Source: Microcaldota archaeon
GTDB lineage: Archaea; Micrarchaeota; Micrarchaeia; Anstonellales; J096
DNA: 14,262 nucleotides
Assembly (NCBI GenBank): GCA_025058915.1
Contig: JANXEC010000014.1
Coordinates: forward strand, 1 to 14,262
Direction of reading: 5' to 3'
Position numbers and translations under genes: made by a program. Every line of letters begins with the position of its first letter. The stretch's first letter is position 1. Below the pieces are notes generated by a model that worked only from the letters and a program-made list of their open reading frames with translations, was not told the DNA's origin and searched no databases. Below, piece by piece: positions 6,950 to 14,015 of the stretch.

Positions 6950-7361
6950 TGCCAAACACAACTCTTACTGAAGAGTTAGGAGGTAGAAGTTTACGGATTG
7001 TAGATATATTCTGCTCAAAAGATTGGTTGTCTTTTGCTCTAACCAAGAGAACCAGATTATAATCATCTATTGTAGAATACACGGCCTCCACATATGGTAA
7101 TGATTTGATCGAGTTCAGAGTGTCAGTGTTCTGGAATTGATCAGGTACCTTTACATACAAGAAACCCATAACGTTATATCCTATCTGTTTCCAATTGATA
7201 TTGATTGTTTTTCTGATTATATTGTTCTTCAGCAATCTTTTCATACGATAATGTACTGTGGATATGGGTATACCTAATGAAGATGAAAGTTCCTTGAGCT
7301 TCATTCTCCTATTCATCTTCATTTCAGCTATGATCAATTCATCCACTTCATCAAATCTCAT
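6939..7361 (-). CDS. Lrp/AsnC-family transcriptional regulator
   Basis: The 140-residue protein has the standard two-part Lrp layout. The winged helix-turn-helix (about 5-50) contains KLKELSSSLGIPISTVHYRMKRL, and an alpha/beta RAM ligand-binding domain (about 62-137) includes VEAVYSTIDDYNLVLLVRA. Such proteins bind DNA as dimers or octamers, often respond to amino acids, and frequently control their own promoter. It is the first gene of the Lrp, PIN-PilT, helicase run; its stop lies 11 bases inside the PIN-PilT gene. Its TATA box overlaps the stop codon of the preceding VTT gene. The ligand cannot be read from the sequence. Confidence 0.92.
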   Translation of the reverse strand: MRFDEVDELIIAEMKMNRRMKLKELSSSLGIPISTVHYRMKRLLKNNIIRKTININWKQIGYNVMGFLYVKVPDQFQNTDTLNSIKSLPYVEAVYSTIDDYNLVLLVRAKDNQSFEQNISTIRKLLPPNSSVRVVFGNER

Positions 7362-7381
7362 GTATTATCTAAACAACATAA

Positions 7382-7389
7382 TTTTTTAA
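7382..7389 (-). promoter_or_regulatory. TATA box of the Lrp operon
   Basis: TTAAAAAA on the minus strand is centred about 25 bases before the Lrp ATG and contains bases of the TAA stop of the upstream VTT-protein gene. It implies a leaderless transcript starting at the regulator gene. Confidence 0.55.
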
Positions 7390-8012
7390 TTCTTCCTGTT
7401 CTTTGTGAAATGTTTATAGATCAGATAGATCAAGATTGCAATTATTATTACTAAAATCACTATAACCTGTAAATCTTTTGATTGCCCTAGATATTCATAT
7501 GCTGTCTCCCCAAACACACTGAACATATAACCCATGCTCAGGAACACTAATCCTCTCCCTATTACAGATAGGAGAATGAACAGATTCAAATTATAACCCA
7601 TTATTCCAGATGCCCATGTGACTAATTTGTATGGGATTGGGGATACAGCGGCGATAATTATTGCATAGGCACCATACTTGTTATACATATCCTGAACTTC
7701 CTTGAATTTTTCGTATTTCAGATTTATGAGGTTTCTAAACCACTCCAATCTAGGTGATGTTAGAATAATATCCCTGAACTTCCCACCTAGATGATATGCG
7801 ATTATTGCCCCAGATACAGATCCTAATGTAACTGTCACACTGTACACCAACCAAGAACTAGGATTTATCAGTACCATCCCAGCCAGTATGAATGCTATCG
7901 GAACAGGCCATATGATTGATTCTAAGAATGCCCATACGAATAATACTACTACATTCCTCAGCTCCTGATCCTGTACTATAGAGCTCAGAGTCTCGTGTAG
8001 TTCATCTCTCAT
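7386..8012 (-). CDS. VTT/DedA (YqaA-like) membrane protein
   Basis: The 208-residue integral membrane protein has about five hydrophobic segments: 20-48, 53-74, 114-136, 143-166 and 181-199. Its VTT/DedA (SNARE-associated) signatures are ESIIWPVP at 31-38, GAIIAYHLGGK at 68-78, and SPIPYK with a following glycine (124-136), matching the re-entrant loop regions. Family members are linked to lipid scrambling or small-molecule transport and membrane homeostasis. Its start codon overlaps the lysS stop by four bases (ATGA), so it is co-translated with lysS. That pairing has no obvious functional logic. A short basic tail (FTKNRKN) ends the protein. Confidence 0.88.
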   Translation of the reverse strand: MRDELHETLSSIVQDQELRNVVVLFVWAFLESIIWPVPIAFILAGMVLINPSSWLVYSVTVTLGSVSGAIIAYHLGGKFRDIILTSPRLEWFRNLINLKYEKFKEVQDMYNKYGAYAIIIAAVSPIPYKLVTWASGIMGYNLNLFILLSVIGRGLVFLSMGYMFSVFGETAYEYLGQSKDLQVIVILVIIIAILIYLIYKHFTKNRKN

Positions 8013-9490
8013 AGTATATCATCTTTCACCCTGTCCACTCCAAGAGCATATATCAATTTACCCATTCTAGGACCTCTATCTTTCCCTATGAGAGCTCTGT
8101 ACAGGTATCTAAATATCTCTTGAGCAGGCACTGAAATCTTCTGGGAATAATCATAGATGGAATTATGTATATCTAATGCAGACATCCCACTGTGCCAGGA
8201 ACTTACAAGATCTTTATATTCATCTATCTTGCTAGGTCTATAGGTAAAATCATAATCCTCTGGTACAAATCCAGTCCTGTACCAATTCTCTATGTAAGAC
8301 ATGTAATATTCATCCAACTCGATGTGGTTCCTGACTTTGTTCCAGTCTCTATAAACAGAATAGTATAGCAACATCTCTCTAAAAGATACCTTGATATCTC
8401 TCCTGAAAAGGTTGAATGCCACATACTTCTTTCTCTCTGCTCTGCTCAGTTCTGATGTTGGATCTATCTGGGAAGCGCTTTCGTAATCGTCTATCATGTT
8501 GAGTATCTTATCTTTGGTTGGATTAAAATCTATATTCTCCTCGAGATCGTACTTCAGAAGATGGTAGGCTACTATCTCAGGAGGCACTATCTTCAGCATG
8601 TCTCTAACATACATACCTATGCCTTTACTCTTCGAATACTTCTTCCCATCCAGCAATACAAATCCATATTTGTATCCGATTGGAGGTTCCCTATTGAGAA
8701 TCTCTCTATGTATCGCCACTGCAGTATCTCTGCTCCCTCCTTTAGTGAAATGATCCACTCCTCCTCCCTCTATATCAGACTCTAGGATCGTCTGCCACGT
8801 AGGCCAATGTAATCTCCACTGTAGTTTGTATTTGTGATCCTCTAATTTTGCTCTATCTGTGTGTCCACAACTATCACATCTGTATTCATACTCCTGTACA
8901 GATGGATCATAGAACAATACTCTTGTTCTATCAATCCTACCGCATCTACCACATATTGCCATTATAGGCGTCCATCCATGAGGTAATTCTCTACCAGAGG
9001 TTTTTTGCACTATCTCTTTGACTCTATCTATCTGCCTCATGTACAGATCTGTATATTTATCAAACATGCCTCTCTCGTATAGATCACTCACCAATATGAG
9101 TTCCAGATGGCTATTAAACATTCTCATAATCTGTCTTAACTCCTCTACATATCTCTCTGCATAGCTCCTGTATATACCCTTTGGATCTCTTGCTAAGATA
9201 AGGGGTTTTCCCATATCCTCTTTGATCACACTTTCATAGTCCTGTAGATCAGCTGTCACTGAATCCAGAGCATCCAAAACATCTGCTATGAAGTACATCT
9301 TGACATCTATCTGGTTGTTCCTCATCTTAAGGACTCTGTATATTGCTTCCGGGAACAGAAATTCACAGACAGAACCTAAATGCACAGGTCCCGACGGAGT
9401 TATTCCTGCTGTTATGACTATTCGATTCTTATTCAATCGTATTAGATTGTCAGCTAACCTAATACTCCAGTGCCACAGACTATCCATCAT
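8009..9490 (-). CDS. lysS: Lysyl-tRNA synthetase, class I
   Basis: It charges tRNA-Lys with lysine. The 493 residues show the class I LysRS pattern, not the class II enzyme of most bacteria and eukaryotes. The HIGH-equivalent is TPSGPVHLGS (31-40), and the KMSKS-equivalent is KKYSKSKG (283-290). Two CxxC pairs (180/183 and 205/208) form a likely zinc ribbon inserted between the halves of the catalytic domain. The C-terminal half is helical, as expected for the anticodon-binding cage, and the length is close to the family's roughly 520. The gene begins with two ATGs. The second (9487) fits the upstream TATA-like sequence slightly better and would shorten the protein by one residue. It forms a two-gene operon with the VTT protein and faces the HMG-CoA synthase gene across an 85-base divergent region. 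Confidence 0.96.
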   Translation of the reverse strand: MMDSLWHWSIRLADNLIRLNKNRIVITAGITPSGPVHLGSVCEFLFPEAIYRVLKMRNNQIDVKMYFIADVLDALDSVTADLQDYESVIKEDMGKPLILARDPKGIYRSYAERYVEELRQIMRMFNSHLELILVSDLYERGMFDKYTDLYMRQIDRVKEIVQKTSGRELPHGWTPIMAICGRCGRIDRTRVLFYDPSVQEYEYRCDSCGHTDRAKLEDHKYKLQWRLHWPTWQTILESDIEGGGVDHFTKGGSRDTAVAIHREILNREPPIGYKYGFVLLDGKKYSKSKGIGMYVRDMLKIVPPEIVAYHLLKYDLEENIDFNPTKDKILNMIDDYESASQIDPTSELSRAERKKYVAFNLFRRDIKVSFREMLLYYSVYRDWNKVRNHIELDEYYMSYIENWYRTGFVPEDYDFTYRPSKIDEYKDLVSSWHSGMSALDIHNSIYDYSQKISVPAQEIFRYLYRALIGKDRGPRMGKLIYALGVDRVKDDIL

Positions 9491-9504
9491 TATATATTAA
9501 TCAA

Positions 9505-9514
9505 TTTTAAAAAA
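9505..9514 (-). promoter_or_regulatory. Possible TATA box of lysS
   Basis: On the minus strand TTTTTTAAAA is centred about 20 bases before the first lysS ATG and 23 before the second. The spacing is shorter than at other promoters in the window, so the exact box within this AT-rich stretch is uncertain. Confidence 0.4.
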
Positions 9515-9546
9515 TAATTCTCTGCGTGAACAAATCTCCAGTAGGA

Positions 9547-9555
9547 TTTAAAAAT
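9547..9555 (+). promoter_or_regulatory. TATA box of HMG-CoA synthase gene
   Basis: TTTAAAAAT is centred 25 bases before the ATG at 9576, giving a leaderless mRNA. It is distinct from the lysS box, so this divergent region has two promoters. Confidence 0.55.
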
Positions 9556-9575
9556 CATGATACAAAAAACAAGTC

Positions 9576-10601
9576 ATGATAGGTATAATTGGATACGGAA
9601 CATACATTCCCAAATACAGAATCAGAACCGAGACAATCGCCAAGATATGGGGAGAAGATCCAGATAGAATAGAGCAAGGTCTAGGTATAATCGAGAAATC
9701 TGTTCCAGACTATGATGAGGATTCTGTCAGTATGGCTATTCAGGCGGCCGAGAATGCAAAATCTAATGCCACGGAATGGAGTAATATAGGTGCAGTGTTC
9801 TTTGGTAGTGAAAGTCATCCATATGCAGTGAAATCCAGTGCATCAATAGTGGCAGAGGCTCTGGGAATCACACCTAACCTAGTTGCAGCTGATATGGAGT
9901 TTGCATGCAGAGCAGGTACTGCAGGGATGGTGGCGATATATGGAATGGTCAAGGGTGAATTGATAGGTGCAGGCATGGCTATAGGTAGTGACACTGCTCA
10001 GGGAAGACCTGCTGATGCTCTTGAGTATTCTGCTGGAGCAGGTGCAGCAGCCTTTCTGATAGGCAAGAGCAGAAAGGTGATTGCAGAGATACTTGCAACA
10101 TATTCAGTAACCACAGACACAACCGACTTCTGGAGGAGGGAAGGAATAAAATATCCCTCTCATGGAGGGAGATTCACAGGTGAACCCGCATACTTCAAAC
10201 ACATCCAGATGGCCTTGGATGGAATACTGAACAAGACCGGCTACAAGATAGGTGATTTTCAACATGTGGTGTTTCACCAACCAAACTCTAAATTCCCTAA
10301 GGCAGTTGCAAAGAGATATGGAGTAACAGATGACCAGCTGAAGTATGGACTTCTGGTTCCTTACATAGGTAATACTTACAGTGCAGCTACTATGATAGGA
10401 TTAGCGAATATCCTGGATAATGCAAAGAGAGGAGATCTGATACTACATGTTAGTTTTGGATCTGGAGCAGGATCTGATGCTTTCATATATGAGGTTAAAC
10501 ATCCAAATCCTCCTAAATTCACCACTTCATACTACTTAGAGAGAAAAGAGTACATAGACTACTCTAACTATCTGAAGAAAAAGAGAATGATTCTAAAGTA
10601 A
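9576..10601 (+). CDS. Hydroxymethylglutaryl-CoA synthase (archaeal type)
   Basis: The enzyme condenses acetyl-CoA with acetoacetyl-CoA to HMG-CoA, the entry to the mevalonate pathway for archaeal isoprenoid lipids. The 341-residue protein has the thiolase-fold features of archaeal HMGS (about 345 residues). The acidic catalytic residue is in GSESHPYAV (E79), the nucleophilic cysteine in ADMEFACRAGT (C111), and the histidine in VVFHQPNSKFP (H234). GNTYSA (265-270) and SFGSGAGSDAF (293-303) close the active site. In many archaea this gene is followed by acetoacetyl-CoA thiolase and a DUF35 protein that channel the intermediate. Neither is present here; the next gene, starting on the stop codon, is a membrane hydrolase. 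The C-terminus extends about 30 residues past the fold and is rich in Lys and Tyr. Confidence 0.95.
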   Translation: MIGIIGYGTYIPKYRIRTETIAKIWGEDPDRIEQGLGIIEKSVPDYDEDSVSMAIQAAENAKSNATEWSNIGAVFFGSESHPYAVKSSASIVAEALGITPNLVAADMEFACRAGTAGMVAIYGMVKGELIGAGMAIGSDTAQGRPADALEYSAGAGAAAFLIGKSRKVIAEILATYSVTTDTTDFWRREGIKYPSHGGRFTGEPAYFKHIQMALDGILNKTGYKIGDFQHVVFHQPNSKFPKAVAKRYGVTDDQLKYGLLVPYIGNTYSAATMIGLANILDNAKRGDLILHVSFGSGAGSDAFIYEVKHPNPPKFTTSYYLERKEYIDYSNYLKKKRMILK

Positions 10602-11335
10602 TGCTACAACATCAACACATCATACTAACCCTAATATTTCTGTATCCACTGCTGGATCATTCATCGCCCATATCATTACTCATAAGCATATCGATTTTGA
10701 TGATATTCTCAGTACTGCCAGATATAGATCTATCTGGAAAGAAATTCACGAATGCAGGTATGAATTTTCCATCTTTTTTGAAGAGATATCTAAGGTCTCT
10801 CAGTCTGATCACACAGATCATCAGAACATTTGTGTTTATACCATATGATTTTGTTGTCAGATTACTAACTGGTAGGTCTGAAACAGGTCATAGGGAGAGT
10901 TCTCATTCTGTTATATTCGGGATAGTAACTATACTGGTGCTATTTGTTGTTATCACATTCATACTATCTATCATAAACCTAAGGATTTCTATTCCATACT
11001 ATTATATCTATCTTGCTCTCCTGTCATTTCTCATACATCTCTATTTGGATTCAATCACTGTGAACGGTATAAAATGGTTCTATCCCCTTAACATATTGGA
11101 GATAAAAGGCAAGATCAATACTTCAAACTGGCTACATATGAGAATAGTAGATCTATACATATTATTAATTTTCCTACTGATCATCAACCTTGTGATTGTT
11201 GAAAATACTTCTATCGACCTTCCGCCTCTACTGATCCAGATCGCTGAGCTATGGACCTGGATATTTCCTGCCCATACATATCTACTCTCCATCCCCTTAG
11301 CCCTCGCGATAAGAGAGGTAAAGCTCTCTTTGTAA
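10601..11335 (+). CDS. YdjM-like membrane-bound metal-dependent hydrolase
   Basis: The 244-residue protein resembles the YdjM family of inner-membrane metal-dependent hydrolases. Conserved polar motifs lie at membrane boundaries: PDID (40-43), HRESSHS (97-103), and HLYLDSITVNGIKW (146-159). Their His and Asp residues probably bind a metal ion. Hydrophobic segments lie at about 7-38, 105-126, 131-149, 182-200 and 217-237. The physiological substrate is unknown; phospholipid or lipid-linked substrates are suggested by the membrane location. The ATG shares a base with the HMGS stop codon (TAATG), so the two are translationally coupled. The last 41 codons are antisense to the end of the glycosyltransferase gene on the other strand. 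Confidence 0.82.
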   Translation: MLQHQHIILTLIFLYPLLDHSSPISLLISISILMIFSVLPDIDLSGKKFTNAGMNFPSFLKRYLRSLSLITQIIRTFVFIPYDFVVRLLTGRSETGHRESSHSVIFGIVTILVLFVVITFILSIINLRISIPYYYIYLALLSFLIHLYLDSITVNGIKWFYPLNILEIKGKINTSNWLHMRIVDLYILLIFLLIINLVIVENTSIDLPPLLIQIAELWTWIFPAHTYLLSIPLALAIREVKLSL

Positions 11336-11969
11336 GATGAAAAAGTATCCTGAATCCATCTATCCATTCTATCTTAGGAACTCCATATCTGCTTCTGAAT
11401 CTAATAGGAATCTCAGCTGCTCTGAATCTCTTGGCAACAGTCTCCACAACAATCTCAATCTCTAACTCAAATCTATTAGAATATATCTCTAACCTCTTAT
11501 ATGTATCTCTCCTCATACCCACCATACCAGACATCACATCTGTGAAGTTACTATCAAGTATCAATCTAGCATATGCTGATGTGAATAGATTTGTGAATCT
11601 ATTTATAAGAGGCATAGCACCGTTCTCAATAACTCCTCTCATCCTACTGGTAAATACAATATCGTATTTTTCTAACATATCAAATATCACAGGTATTTCC
11701 TCTACAGGGTAGGTTCCATCTGCATCCATCATGATTAGCTTGTCTGCCTCTATCTTAGAGAATGCATCTCTAACCGCATATGCCTTACCCCTTCTCTCTG
11801 TCCTTATCACATCTGCTCCTAATCTCTTTGCTATTTCTGGAGTGTTGTCATTGCTAGAATCAGCTAGTATGATCCTGACATCCCTATCTACAGATCTTAT
11901 TGATTGTATTACTTTCTCTATCCCCTCCTGCTCATTGTATGTAGGTAATAATATTGCTCTTTCTATCAT
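11211..11969 (-). CDS. Family 2 glycosyltransferase, dolichol-phosphate-mannose synthase-like
   Basis: The product resembles enzymes that transfer a sugar from a nucleotide donor to dolichol phosphate, supplying protein glycosylation or surface polymers. With the ATG at 11969 (252 residues) it begins MIERAILLPTYNEQEG, the typical GT2 start. A DSSNDNT segment follows, then the DAD metal-binding motif (82-84), SGMVGMRRD (about 147-155), and FELEIEIV (167-174). The GT-A core ends near residue 214 (FRILFHLTK). No C-terminal membrane helices are present; the remaining 38 residues are basic and polar and are encoded antisense to the YdjM-like gene. The ATG at 11981 would add MGPG. I prefer 11969 because it gives a four-base ATGA overlap with the deoxyhypusine synthase stop. 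The exact sugar and acceptor are unknown. Confidence 0.88.
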   Translation of the reverse strand: MIERAILLPTYNEQEGIEKVIQSIRSVDRDVRIILADSSNDNTPEIAKRLGADVIRTERRGKAYAVRDAFSKIEADKLIMMDADGTYPVEEIPVIFDMLEKYDIVFTSRMRGVIENGAMPLINRFTNLFTSAYARLILDSNFTDVMSGMVGMRRDTYKRLEIYSNRFELEIEIVVETVAKRFRAAEIPIRFRSRYGVPKIEWIDGFRILFHLTKRALPLLSRGLRGWRVDMYGQEISRSIAQRSGSVEAEGR

Positions 11970-12847
11970 ACCAGGTCCCATAGAAGGATGGGTAATACAT
12001 AGGTGGCCTCTCCGTATATGTTCACATGTTTTCCCTTTATCTTACCCCAACTCACTCCTTCGTCAGTCCTTGCTCCACTGAGAGAACCATCCCATTCGTT
12101 CGCAGTGTTTACGTATACTGCATAGTCTAAACCCCCTCTTATTATGTTAGCACCAATTGTATGATGTTTACTGATCCCACCTCCAAGCACCAGAGCACCA
12201 GTCTCCTTAGCCTCAGCTATTCTATTGAGATAGGATTTTAGATCAATCATAGGATCTATTATTAATCTATTTCTCTGAGATATAAAATACATATTCAGTC
12301 CTAGTGCTGCATCTACTACTCCTGGAGATATAATAGGTATGTTTTTCTGGTAGCACAGAGATAGGATCGACCTCTTGTTGTTCTCATACAGATATTTTCC
12401 ATATATCTTTGCAATTTCAGATGGACTGTAATCCCCTCCTCTCCCAAATAGTTTGTTTGTTATCTCCTCGAGTATTTCATATCCACGAGTAGGTACATAT
12501 ATATTACCTATCCTATTTATACCACTCTCATTTAATTCTCTGTCATTTGCCCTAAAATCACCTATGTAGTAATCTATGAAACTCCTGATCACATCATGAT
12601 CTATAGTAGCACCAGTTGTTACTATGATATCAACATATCCCTTCTCTATCATCTTCATGAAATATCCTCTTAGACCTGTAGCAACCAAATTTCCTGTAAA
12701 CGCAAGTATCTTCAGGACCCCTTCTCTATGATACATCTCTCTTAATATCTCTCTGCCTCTCGCTATCTCAGTTGACTGAAAACCTATTGTGAGTAGATTT
12801 CTCAAGTAACTATCTATCCCATCTACATCCCTTACCGGTATGTTCAT
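11966..12847 (-). CDS. dys: Deoxyhypusine synthase
   Basis: The enzyme uses NAD and spermidine to convert one lysine of translation factor aIF5A to deoxyhypusine. The 293 residues carry the family signatures: TTGATIDHDVI (77-87), GGGISKHH (222-229), YVNTANEWDGSLSGAR (245-260) and VSWGKIK (265-271). K269 is equivalent to the lysine that forms the covalent enzyme-substrate imine in the human enzyme. The length is slightly below the usual archaeal size of about 310. It is the first gene of a minus-strand pair with the glycosyltransferase. Its ATG lies about 24 bases from a palindromic TATA box shared with the divergent KaiC-like gene. The aIF5A gene is not in this window. Confidence 0.95.
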   Translation of the reverse strand: MNIPVRDVDGIDSYLRNLLTIGFQSTEIARGREILREMYHREGVLKILAFTGNLVATGLRGYFMKMIEKGYVDIIVTTGATIDHDVIRSFIDYYIGDFRANDRELNESGINRIGNIYVPTRGYEILEEITNKLFGRGGDYSPSEIAKIYGKYLYENNKRSILSLCYQKNIPIISPGVVDAALGLNMYFISQRNRLIIDPMIDLKSYLNRIAEAKETGALVLGGGISKHHTIGANIIRGGLDYAVYVNTANEWDGSLSGARTDEGVSWGKIKGKHVNIYGEATYVLPILLWDLV

Positions 12848-12866
12848 GCTATAATTTAGCCAAAGA

Positions 12867-12874
12867 TTTATAAA
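12867..12874. promoter_or_regulatory. Shared palindromic TATA box, bidirectional promoter
   Basis: TTTATAAA is a perfect palindrome in the 48-base gap between two divergent ATGs. Its centre is about 25.5 bases from the KaiC-like start (12896) and 23.5 from the deoxyhypusine synthase start (12847). No other TATA-like element has suitable spacing for either gene. The left flank (AAAGA) is a better BRE-like match for rightward transcription. Confidence 0.55.
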
Positions 12875-12895
12875 ACATAATTCACATATATATGC

Positions 12896-13585
12896 ATGGT
12901 TGAAAAGATAAAGACAGGAATATCTGAGTTTGATGAGATGCTAAATGGTGGGTTCCCTAAGAACAGACACATAGGGTTCTATGGAGGACCTGGTACAGGT
13001 AAGACAACATTCACCTTTGAGATACTCTATAAAGGTGCCCTGATGGGTGAAGTTGGATATTATTTTACATTAGAGGAACCCCCAGAGATGATAATAGAGA
13101 ACATGGAGACTCAATTCTCAGAATTCAGAAACATCAGGGATCTAGTTAACAAGAACATGCTAATAATTCAGAAGAACGAAACATATGATATAAATGGAAT
13201 AATACAGCAGATAGAAAATGGAGTTTTGAAATATAACGTATCTAGACTAGTTATTGATTCTCTAACTATCTTCAAATCACTGTTCAGCTCAGAACCTGAG
13301 TATAGAAGAGGACTCATAGAGTTCCTTAACCTACTCAGAACGCTTGATATAAGTGTATTCCCCATAATCGAAGCACCTACTTCATCTAGAGAATCATTCG
13401 AATATTCAATAGAACACTACGTTCTAGATGGAATAATAAATCTATACAACATCTACAGAGGCGAAACCAGAATAAGAGCCTTGGAGATCTACAAGCTCAG
13501 AGGCACTGCCCATAACACAGATATAGTTCCATATAGAGTTACACCAAGGGGCATAAAGGTATATGTAGGAGAGAAGTTGTTTTAG
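12896..13585 (+). CDS. KaiC-like single-domain RecA-fold ATPase
   Basis: The 229-residue protein is a single KaiC domain of the RecA/RadA superfamily. It opens with TGISEFDEMLNGGFP and has Walker A GGPGTGKTT (30-38), a Glu pair after beta-2 (60-61), Walker B RLVIDS (117-122), and the family-typical end R-x-x-EIYKLRGTAH (193-206) followed by a GIKVY strand. Archaeal single-domain KaiC proteins are common, largely uncharacterised ATPases; their relative FlaH works at the archaellum motor. No recombinase-specific N-terminal HhH domain is present, so this is not RadA. It is followed one base after its stop by a membrane protein, suggesting a functional pair. It diverges from deoxyhypusine synthase across a shared TATA box. 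Confidence 0.9.
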   Translation: MVEKIKTGISEFDEMLNGGFPKNRHIGFYGGPGTGKTTFTFEILYKGALMGEVGYYFTLEEPPEMIIENMETQFSEFRNIRDLVNKNMLIIQKNETYDINGIIQQIENGVLKYNVSRLVIDSLTIFKSLFSSEPEYRRGLIEFLNLLRTLDISVFPIIEAPTSSRESFEYSIEHYVLDGIINLYNIYRGETRIRALEIYKLRGTAHNTDIVPYRVTPRGIKVYVGEKLF

Positions 13586-13586
13586 T

Positions 13587-14015
13587 ATGGATATATTCAT
13601 AATAATTTTCCTAATACTGTTCTCTATAGGAGTGCTATCTATAATATTGACTAACAAAGAACATCTTAGGAGATTCCTAAGAGAGTTAGAAGTAGTAGCT
13701 GTGATATTGTTACTCGTATTAATTATATATATTCAGCAATACATACTATCTGATGAGGTTGTGGTTAGATGGAGTTATGAGCGATTAGAATCTCTGCAAC
13801 ATCAGTATATTTTCTCTCTATCAAATGTCTCCTTTATATCAGTAGTTAATGTGACTAGATTCCACAATACGATCAGAATATATGCAGATTATTATGTCTG
13901 TGGAAACACTACTGATGTATCTGTAGCAATATATTTACCTAATGAATATGAACGATATCCAAAAGAACTAGTTATTAAGAAGAAAATTTGTAATGAGGAG
14001 GAGGGTGGGAAATAG
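13587..14015 (+). CDS. Small two-helix membrane protein, unknown function
   Basis: I do not recognise a family. The 142-residue product has two hydrophobic helices (about 3-21 and 36-54) joined by a basic loop (KEHLRRFLRELE). A polar domain of about 88 residues follows. The basic loop favours a cytoplasmic position, leaving the domain outside. It has three N-glycosylation sequons (NVS 80-82, NVT 88-90, NTT 107-109) and two cysteines (105 and 135) that could form a disulfide, all consistent with a surface-exposed beta-rich domain. Its ATG comes one base after the KaiC-like stop, so the two are an operon. The last 48 bases are antisense to the membrane-protein gene entering from the right edge. 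Confidence 0.75.
   Translation: MDIFIIIFLILFSIGVLSIILTNKEHLRRFLRELEVVAVILLLVLIIYIQQYILSDEVVVRWSYERLESLQHQYIFSLSNVSFISVVNVTRFHNTIRIYADYYVCGNTTDVSVAIYLPNEYERYPKELVIKKKICNEEEGGK

Noticed and set aside
6950..6961. TTG start for the PIN-PilT ATPase
   Set aside because: The ATG at 6949 begins exactly at the conserved PIN strand (MRDRVILDTN) and reduces the overlap with the Lrp gene.
11080..11367. A second minus-strand frame near the glycosyltransferase end
   Set aside because: It overlaps both the YdjM-like gene and the glycosyltransferase tail, has no family features, and needs a start inside another gene.
11431..12081. Plus-strand frames opposite the glycosyltransferase and deoxyhypusine synthase
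   Set aside because: Both are antisense to recognised enzymes with complete motifs; the Ser/Ile-rich translations look like reverse-strand artefacts.
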